The notes beneath the pieces are model-generated. The model ran no database searches, had not been told where the DNA came from, and was given only the letters and a program-made list of their open reading frames with translations. Made by a program: the position numbers and the translations under genes. Source: Candidatus Colwelliibacteriota bacterium (GTDB lineage: Bacteria; Patescibacteriota; Minisyncoccia; UBA6257; Colwellbacteraceae). From it: a stretch of 10,208 nucleotides of DNA. The stretch spans positions 1 to 10,208 of the forward strand of contig JAQTRD010000010.1 in assembly GCA_028711965.1 (NCBI GenBank), in the 5' to 3' direction. Of this stretch, positions 5,907-10,208 are shown in pieces; position 1 is the first letter of the stretch; every line of letters starts with the position of its first letter.

Positions 5907-7148
5907 TTACTCTTCTTCCTTCTTTGGAATGAGAACGCCTTCTTCCGGAAGGTCTGATACAACTCCTTCCTCTGGCGTCTCTGAATCGGCTATTCCTCCT
6001 TCCTGCACTTCCTCCGGATTAACTTCGGAGCGGACATCTATTTTCCAACCGGTAAGCTTCGCCGCCAGACGGACGTTCTGCCCTCCTTTTCCGATAGCAA
6101 GGCTTAACTGGTCTTCCGGAACTATTACCCTGGCTTCGCTTTTAGGCAGCGCTTCGACATTCGTGACTTTGGCGGGAGAAAGAGATGATTCGATGAATCT
6201 CGCCGGATCTTCGGACCATTCGACTATGTCTATTTTTTCCTGTCCGATTTCGTTTGTGACAGCCATAACGCGGGTTCCGCGCTGACCAACGCACGATCCG
6301 ATGGGATCCACTCCGGGAACGTCGGAATAGACGGCAATCTTCGTCCGGCTTCCCGCTTCCCGGGCAATGCCTTTTATCTGGACAACGCCGTCGTTAATTT
6401 CGGGAACCTCCATCTCAAAAAGCTTTTCTATAAATTTCGGGTGCGACCGCGAGAGAACTATTTCGGGAGAACCGCGCCTGTCTTCCTGAACAGCAATGAC
6501 GTAAAAGCGCATTCTGTTTCCGGACGTATACCTTTCTCCGGGTATCGCCTCGTTCGCGAACATAATTCCCGAGATGCGTCCAAGATCGACAAACACGTTC
6601 CCTCTGTCAAAACGATGGATGATGCCGGAGACGATTTTATCCTCCTTATTGCGAAACTCCCCGAAAACCGCTTCTTTTTCAGCTTCGCGGAACTTTTGCA
6701 ATATAACTTGCTTGGCTGATTGCGCAGCAATACGGCCGAAGTCCACCTTGGCTTCCAACGGAAACTCCATCTTTTCTCCAAGTTCCGCTTTCGGATTTAT
6801 TTTTCTGGCCTCTTCAAGAAAAATATGTCTTTCAGGATTATATCGGGGAAGTTTTTGCTCTTCCGACTCCTCTCCGCCAGCCGGCTGGCTTGCTTCAACC
6901 AGTTCTTCTTCTGATCCTTCGGGTACGATGCGGACAGTTGATTCATCGACGACTTCCTTCACTTGCCAAAACTTTGCCTCTCCGGTGTCGGGATTTATAT
7001 TTGCCTTAACCACCTCTCCGCGCGTTCCGTATTCCTTCCGGTACGCGGTTGCAATCGAGTCTTCTATCGCTTCATAGACTTTCGAAGGATCGATATTCCT
7101 CTCCTTCGCTATTTGGTTGATTATCGTGACTATTTGTTTAAAATCCAT
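5907..7148 (-). CDS. nusA: Transcription elongation/termination factor NusA
   Basis: NusA binds RNA polymerase and nascent RNA and tunes pausing, termination and antitermination. The 413-residue protein shows the N-terminal polymerase-binding domain (about 1-155) opening FKQIVTIINQIAKERNI. The S1 domain follows (about 165-235, VSGIIHRFDRGNVFVDLG). KH1 has GSCVGQRGTRV at 284-294 and KH2 has AIGKGGQNVRLA at 351-362. A Glu-rich tail (about 375-413) replaces the AR repeats of E. coli NusA. An acidic low-complexity insertion, about residues 76-100, interrupts the N-domain. The usual partners rimP and infB are not adjacent. The gene has its own promoter and a hairpin in its leader. Only a poor SD (TTTAAG) precedes the ATG. 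Confidence 0.97.
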   Translation of the reverse strand: MDFKQIVTIINQIAKERNIDPSKVYEAIEDSIATAYRKEYGTRGEVVKANINPDTGEAKFWQVKEVVDESTVRIVPEGSEEELVEASQPAGGEESEEQKLPRYNPERHIFLEEARKINPKAELGEKMEFPLEAKVDFGRIAAQSAKQVILQKFREAEKEAVFGEFRNKEDKIVSGIIHRFDRGNVFVDLGRISGIMFANEAIPGERYTSGNRMRFYVIAVQEDRRGSPEIVLSRSHPKFIEKLFEMEVPEINDGVVQIKGIAREAGSRTKIAVYSDVPGVDPIGSCVGQRGTRVMAVTNEIGQEKIDIVEWSEDPARFIESSLSPAKVTNVEALPKSEARVIVPEDQLSLAIGKGGQNVRLAAKLTGWKIDVRSEVNPEEVQEGGIADSETPEEGVVSDLPEEGVLIPKKEEE

Positions 7149-7174
7149 CTTAAATTTTTGCTTTTATTTTGGAA

Positions 7175-7195
7175 TGCCCCGCTTCGAGCGGGGCA
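7175..7195 (-). promoter_or_regulatory. GC-rich hairpin in the nusA 5' leader
   Basis: A perfect 9-bp stem (7175-7183 with 7187-7195, core GCCCCGCT/AGCGGGGC) closes a 3-nt loop. Neither strand shows a T-run after it, so it is not a regular terminator. It lies about 5-25 nt downstream of the predicted nusA start site and 27 nt before the ATG. It could protect the 5' end, pause polymerase or help autoregulate nusA; alternatively it marks the 3' end of the upstream gene. Confidence 0.55.
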
Positions 7196-7206
7196 CCATT
7201 GGGTTC

Positions 7207-7234
7207 ATTGTACTATACAAAGAATAAAAGTCAA
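7207..7234 (-). promoter_or_regulatory. nusA: Near-consensus promoter of nusA
   Basis: On the minus strand TTGACT (7229-7234, five of six) is 16 bp from TACAAT (7207-7212, five of six). It lies within 5-32 bp after the stop codon of the upstream membrane-protein gene. The predicted start near 7200 gives a leader of about 52 nt holding the 7175-7195 hairpin. Confidence 0.75.
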
Positions 7235-7238
7235 TTCG

Positions 7239-8531
7239 CTAGAACCCTGCTCTCTTTACCGCTTCCTTCATACCGGCATACGACGTTGAAACGACGAGAT
7301 ATGTTTCTTCGTCAGCCGAAGTGAACCATCCGTAGTCAAAAGCGTATCCAGATTTGGAGAATGAAGCATATTTTACGGTTTCTCCGTTAAGCGATCCGTC
7401 TTTGAATGAGCTTATAGTTCCCGGATCGGTCGGGTAGAAATTAATCAGGTCGGACGAGTCCTCAATCAAAGTGCTGAATTCAGAGAGGGATGCAGCCGGC
7501 GTGCCCGCTTTTACTTTAGCTATAAACCCGGGAAGATCCATTGTCTTGTCCCGATAGACGAAGAATGTAAAATCCGATTCGAATACTTCTTCGACTTTCG
7601 TTCTATCTATATCAGGAGTCAAAAATCCAAGAAATTCAGGCAGAACAACTGACGCATTGTCGGCGCTCATCACAATTTCCCTTATCGATCCATCAGTGGG
7701 AACTTCTTCTTCTGATGGCGGTATAACAGACTTGATCTCGGAAAGGGATAAAGATTGAAGGGCGGGAGTCTCCATCTTGTCAGCCGCGAGAGTAAAGAAA
7801 GAGGCATGAATAAGGGCGGGAGTCGTCTCTTCTGTCTGGGTTTCTTCTGGCGGGGCGGGAGGAGTTATCTCCGGTTCCGGCGTCGCAACCGGTTCTATTA
7901 TAGGCGTAACGAAAAGATTCTGGGTAAGCCGGTACCCTATTACACCAAGAGCGCCAAGCGCCGCGATAACAACCACGGCAACAATTATTCTTTCAACAGT
8001 CTTTCCTTTTTTCTTCGGAGCGGCGGATCCGGGAGTAAACGCCTTTTCTCCAACTCCAATGGACGCGGGAGAGAAAGCTTGAGCGGCAGGAGCGACTCCT
8101 CCCGTTTGTTTTATCGATTCGGAGTCCGACTTCATAGTACGGATTTCAAAAGCGGTCCCGGCAGGCGGAGGCGGAACGGGAGCTGAAGAAGGAATTCCCA
8201 TAGGCATTCCACTCATTGAAGGAGCCGGTGACGGAGGCGGCGGAGTCGGCTGACTCATAGACGGTGAAGGCATGCCCGCCGACGAGGCGGGAGAAGCCGT
8301 CAAATTGACGGGTGAAGGAGCCGCCATTGGATTGGGAGCCGATACAGGCGCCGCAGAAGGCTGGGGTATAGCTCCCGGCGTTGGCGCCGAAGACGGAGAC
8401 CAGCTCGACGGCTGCGGAGGTTGACTTCCAAAACTTGCTCCTTGAGGGTTAAAAGACGCTGGGGTCGCCCCCATTCCTGCGTCAGGCGTTGATCCAAATG
8501 CCGGTTTCATTTCTTCTGGTTGTCCATTCAT
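7239..8531 (-). CDS. Single-pass membrane protein with long Pro/Ala/Ser-rich N-terminus, unknown function
   Basis: This is a 430-residue protein that I cannot assign to a named family. Residues 1-125 are low complexity, dominated by Pro, Ala, Ser and Gly, with PPPP runs near 97-100 and 120-123. A more ordered segment EIRTMKSDSESIKQTGG sits at 129-145. KKKGK at 173-177 precedes a transmembrane helix (about 181-200, VAVVVIAALGALGVIGY). The positive-inside rule puts the disordered tail in the cytoplasm and the C-terminus outside. A Pro/Glu/Thr linker (about 209-238) leads to an exported domain (240-430) of roughly 190 residues without Cys. The IRTM(K/x)SD segment before the helix resembles one I associate with other Patescibacteria membrane proteins; that is from memory and unverified. 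No SD is visible before the ATG. Its start overlaps the stop of a possible 48-codon ORF. Confidence 0.85.
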   Translation of the reverse strand: MNGQPEEMKPAFGSTPDAGMGATPASFNPQGASFGSQPPQPSSWSPSSAPTPGAIPQPSAAPVSAPNPMAAPSPVNLTASPASSAGMPSPSMSQPTPPPPSPAPSMSGMPMGIPSSAPVPPPPAGTAFEIRTMKSDSESIKQTGGVAPAAQAFSPASIGVGEKAFTPGSAAPKKKGKTVERIIVAVVVIAALGALGVIGYRLTQNLFVTPIIEPVATPEPEITPPAPPEETQTEETTPALIHASFFTLAADKMETPALQSLSLSEIKSVIPPSEEEVPTDGSIREIVMSADNASVVLPEFLGFLTPDIDRTKVEEVFESDFTFFVYRDKTMDLPGFIAKVKAGTPAASLSEFSTLIEDSSDLINFYPTDPGTISSFKDGSLNGETVKYASFSKSGYAFDYGWFTSADEETYLVVSTSYAGMKEAVKRAGF

Positions 8532-8674
8532 AATGTTAATGATAACAAAAAAGGAAAGATAAAGATTGTGGATAAAGGCGATAGAGGCATATTATCTTTT
8601 TCCTCATTCTCGTCCCGCCAGCGCGGGACTTCCGAGGTTTCGGTCTTTTTATCCTTCGTAAACTCAGGAACCAT
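8528..8674 (-). CDS. Possible small ORF (48 codons), start-stop overlap with the next gene
   Basis: ATG at 8674 opens a 48-residue frame. It begins MVPEFTKDKKTETSE, contains a charged middle (RWRDENEEKD) and ends in a hydrophobic tail (STIFIFPFLLSLTL). A GAGG lies 10 nt upstream, a rather long spacing. Its TGA overlaps the next ATG as ATGA, the usual translational-coupling arrangement. Against it: short length, a GC-rich palindrome inside it, AT-rich codons at the 3' end and no recognised homolog. The overlap could be chance. Confidence 0.25.
   Translation of the reverse strand: MVPEFTKDKKTETSEVPRWRDENEEKDNMPLSPLSTIFIFPFLLSLTL
8612..8629. repeat. Perfect GC-rich hairpin (7-bp stem)
   Basis: GTCCCGC (8612-8618) pairs with GCGGGAC (8623-8629) around the loop CAGC. 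There is no immediate T-run. It resembles in style the palindromes at 1299-1329 and 7175-7195. Confidence 0.55.
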
Positions 8675-8686
8675 GCTAAAAAGACC
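8642..8686. repeat. 9-bp inverted repeat with 27-nt loop around the small-ORF start
   Basis: GGTCTTTTT (8642-8650) and AAAAAGACC (8678-8686) are perfect complements. On the minus strand the arms flank the ATG of the possible small ORF (8674) and one arm touches its GAGG. A fold here would shape access to that start. It could also be only an A/T-rich coincidence. Confidence 0.4.
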
Positions 8687-8725
8687 TCAAAATCCGGAAG
8701 AAGAAATATGTCTCTATCTAACAGG

Positions 8726-8812
8726 GGTTAAATGAAGAAATCGTTTCCGAGATGCCTTTGAAAGAAAAACGAACAACCGTTAAGCGAGAGCGGCATAAAG
8801 AAAGCACACCAT
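8726..8812. repeat. Tandem imperfect repeat, copy 1
   Basis: This aligns with 8823-8918 through shared blocks: TTAA.TGAAGAAAT.CG, CCGAGAT (8747-8753), GAAA.GAAAAA.GAA, GAG.G.GGC and AAAGA.A. By eye identity is about two thirds, with a few gaps. It lies in a stretch of about 280 bp (8675-8932) without a credible gene. A 61-codon open frame on the minus strand (8728-8913) spans both copies but has no proper start. Confidence 0.5.
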
Positions 8813-8822
8813 CTTAACTCTC

Positions 8823-8918
8823 GGTATTTAATAAAGAAATATCGTAAAATACCTCCGAGATACTCTTGAAAAGAAAAATGAAGGGCTTTTGGTGAGGGTG
8901 GCCGAAAGAGACCTCACT
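8823..8918. repeat. Tandem imperfect repeat, copy 2, with hairpins
   Basis: This is the second copy; its CCGAGAT core is at 8855-8861, 108 bp from that of copy 1. It contains a bulged hairpin in which TCTCGG plus TATTT (8819-8829) pair with AAATA and CCGAGA (8847-8851, 8855-8860). It also holds GTGAGG/CCTCAC (8892-8897 with 8912-8917). Because both copies carry CCGAGA, either could pair with the single TCTCGG at 8819-8824, giving two exclusive folds. Confidence 0.5.
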
Positions 8919-8932
8919 GATCCGAAATATTT

Positions 8933-9457
8933 TTATTCGAACTCTCCTTTTTTGAAATAAAAGATTAATGCGTCCCGAATAGCCTGAATAATGAACGGCT
9001 TGCGTCCCCGAATTATTTCCGCGACATACTGCGTCACAGGATCAGTGTTGAGTTTAAAATATTCCATTACGTGGTTATGGAGGTCTTCTCCTTCTTTTAA
9101 CTTCTTTTGATAGAACTCCGGCATCATAAGCCCGTGCGACCGCTGGGAAACGCATACATTATCCTTAGCTACCAGCGTTGCCCAACAAAATATCTCATAT
9201 TTGTCATTTTCAAGCGGATGATAGCCGATCTCCACTCCCATACCGCAATCAGAACCTTTCGCGTTATTGATGGCGTACCGGGCGCGGTTTACGGAGCCGT
9301 TTTTTGTTTCATCGGAAGTCATTGGCTGTTCGGCTATGCCACTCTCGGCTTTGACAGCGATTATTTCGGCTTCCATACCCATATCTTCGATGACTTCTTT
9401 CAGATATCCGATCTTCTGTTCGGAAACGCTTCCGAATGCTATTTTCATTTTTTCCAT
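8933..9457 (-). CDS. DUF84/YjjX-type inosine/xanthosine triphosphatase
   Basis: Members hydrolyse non-canonical purine nucleoside triphosphates (ITP, XTP) to monophosphates and so keep deaminated bases out of nucleic acids. The protein has 174 residues from the ATG at 9457, normal for the family. It shows a phosphate-contacting N-terminus (KIAFGSVSEQKIGYLKEV), the signature ESGIAEQPMTSDET followed by NGSVNRARYA at about 38-62, and GMGVEIGY at about 72-79. KLKEGEDLHNHVMEYF lies at about 119-134. An in-frame ATG at 9448 is nearly as good a start; the far-upstream TTG at 9496 overlaps the -35 and is unlikely. The gene stands alone with its own promoter between pnp and the repeat region. No convincing terminator follows; GTGAGG/CCTCAC at 8892-8917 is a weak candidate. 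Confidence 0.85.
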   Translation of the reverse strand: MEKMKIAFGSVSEQKIGYLKEVIEDMGMEAEIIAVKAESGIAEQPMTSDETKNGSVNRARYAINNAKGSDCGMGVEIGYHPLENDKYEIFCWATLVAKDNVCVSQRSHGLMMPEFYQKKLKEGEDLHNHVMEYFKLNTDPVTQYVAEIIRGRKPFIIQAIRDALIFYFKKGEFE

Positions 9458-9467
9458 ATGACACAGT

Positions 9468-9496
9468 ATTATTACTGAATTGTTCTCTGGAATCAA
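9468..9496 (-). promoter_or_regulatory. Candidate promoter of the DUF84 gene
   Basis: On the minus strand TTGATT (9491-9496, four of six) is 17 bp from AATAAT (9468-9473, five of six). The -10 ends 10 nt before the ATG at 9457, so the leader would be only a few nucleotides. A CAGTA/TACTG mini-dyad (9466-9479 region) overlaps the -10. Confidence 0.5.
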
Positions 9497-9534
9497 AAGC
9501 CTTTATTTCCGAATGCGTTTCTAGGCGCGTAAAT

Positions 9535-9577
9535 AAAAAACGGCGAACTGTATTGAACGTACTGTGAGCCGTTTTTT
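9535..9577 (-). terminator. Rho-independent terminator of pnp
   Basis: AAAAAACGGC (9535-9544) and GCCGTTTTTT (9568-9577) make a 10-bp stem with a 23-nt loop. It lies about 40 bp beyond the pnp stop, and its A/T arms give a T-run on both strands, so it can act in either direction. The remaining spacer to the DUF84 promoter (9497-9534) and 9578-9618 shows nothing else. Confidence 0.85.
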
Positions 9578-9618
9578 ATAAAACGCAAACAGGTTGCGCC
9601 GAAAATAAGGATTCGCCT

Positions 9619-10208
9619 TTATTCTTTCAATTGCTTCATCGACAAGCCTAGCTTGCCTTCTTCTACTTTGATCACTTTCGCGCGGACAAAATCACCGACA
9701 TTCACCACGTCGGTAACATTCTTCACAAATCCTTCTTTTAATTCGGAAACGTGAATCATTCCGTCCTTGCCTCCACCCAAGTCGACAATAGCTCCGAAGT
9801 CGAGAACACGGATGATATTCCCTTCAACAACTTCGCCTACTTTGAATTCGCGAACAATGGATTTAATTTCATTCACTGCCGCTTCAAGAGAGTCTTTATT
9901 GTTAGAAGCGACAAATATCTCGCCGCTGTCTTCTATATTTATAGTAACTCCCGTCCGGGCAATGATGTCGTTGATTATCTTTCCTCCGGGGCCGATTACC
10001 TCGCCGATCCTCGCGGGATCAATGTTGAATGTAATGACCCGAGGAGCGAGCTCGGAGAGTTCCGACCGCGGTTCAGGGAGACCTGAAGTTATCACGCCCA
10101 ATATTTCAAGACGGGCTTTCTTTGCTTGATTAAGGCCTTCAAGCAGAACCGAAGGCAAGACACCGTCAATTTTCACGTCCATTTGGATGGCATTTACGCC
10201 GTCTTTTG
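9619..10208 (-). CDS. pnp: Polynucleotide phosphorylase, C-terminal 196 codons (runs off the right edge)
   Basis: PNPase is the phosphate-dependent 3'-to-5' exoribonuclease of RNA turnover. The visible part begins within the second RNase PH-like domain (KDGVNAIQMDVKIDGVL, then GLNQAKKARLEILGVI). It continues through the linker PEPRSELSELAPRV, the KH domain (RIGEVIGPGGKIINDIIARTG) and the S1 domain (VGEVVEGNIIRVLDFGAIVDLGGGKDGMIHVSEL). It ends LGLSMKQLKE with no extension after S1, so no RNase E-binding style tail. The reading frame is open to the window edge. The internal ATG at 10182 is not a start. Confidence 0.96.
   Translation of the reverse strand, partial: KDGVNAIQMDVKIDGVLPSVLLEGLNQAKKARLEILGVITSGLPEPRSELSELAPRVITFNIDPARIGEVIGPGGKIINDIIARTGVTINIEDSGEIFVASNNKDSLEAAVNEIKSIVREFKVGEVVEGNIIRVLDFGAIVDLGGGKDGMIHVSELKEGFVKNVTDVVNVGDFVRAKVIKVEEGKLGLSMKQLKE

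Noticed and set aside
6458..6781. 107-codon minus-strand ORF inside nusA in another frame
   Set aside because: It is fully nested in nusA, whose S1 and N-domain motifs are continuous; composition is basic and Ser-rich as expected of a frame shadow.
7175..7195. Terminator for the 7239-8531 gene
   Set aside because: The stem is strong but no T-run follows, and the hairpin lies downstream of the nusA promoter, where a full terminator would block nusA.
8520..8735. 71-codon plus-strand ORF starting at TTG
   Set aside because: No SD or promoter, weak start codon, and it covers the promoter side of the divergent minus-strand gene.
8728..8913. 61-codon open stretch on the minus strand over the tandem repeats
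   Set aside because: Only an internal ATG and no RBS; peptide is Phe-rich low complexity and no family is recognised. Kept as repeat only.
8675..8932. CRISPR array or tRNA in the large gap
   Set aside because: Only two diverged copies with no short identical repeats, and no cloverleaf or TTC-containing T-arm was found.

Overview
The window reads as a chromosomal housekeeping segment from a small-genome bacterium. By gene style it is most likely a member of the Candidate Phyla Radiation (Patescibacteria/Parcubacteria-like). That placement is an inference from moderate GC, several genes with no visible Shine-Dalgarno sequence but a -10-like hexamer just before the start codon, a membrane protein with a long Pro/Ala/Ser-rich N-terminus, and the overall look of the HtrA, NusA and ClpB sequences. 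No rRNA or other phylogenetic marker is present to settle it. Every convincing gene lies on the minus strand, so transcription runs from right to left.

Right to left, the layout is as follows. The 3' end of pnp (polynucleotide phosphorylase, KH and S1 domains) is closed by a strong hairpin terminator. Next comes a DUF84/YjjX-type nucleoside triphosphatase with its own promoter. A stretch of about 400 bp follows without a recognisable gene. It holds two imperfect tandem copies of a roughly 90-bp sequence, several inverted repeats, and a possible 48-codon ORF whose stop overlaps the next start. Then comes a single-pass membrane protein with a Pro/Ala/Ser-rich N-terminus, then nusA behind a near-consensus promoter with a GC-rich hairpin in its leader. 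clpP follows with its own promoter, overlaps tyrS by 26 bp, and is followed by a NYN-domain nuclease-like gene. A hairpin then separates that group from htrA (membrane-anchored serine protease with PDZ). A small membrane protein has a TTGACA-type promoter, a clear SD and a terminator of its own. The window ends inside clpB.

The recognisable genes fall into RNA metabolism (pnp, nusA, the NYN protein), protein quality control (clpP, htrA, clpB), translation (tyrS) and nucleotide-pool cleaning (DUF84). Nothing here looks like a phage, IS element, CRISPR array or defence island. The less ordinary parts are the AT-rich NYN gene with a Cys-rich insertion, an orphan plus-strand promoter/terminator pair that could encode a roughly 50-nt RNA, the tandem repeat region near 8.7-8.9 kb, and the recurring leaderless-like start geometry. 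No clearly new multi-gene system was found.
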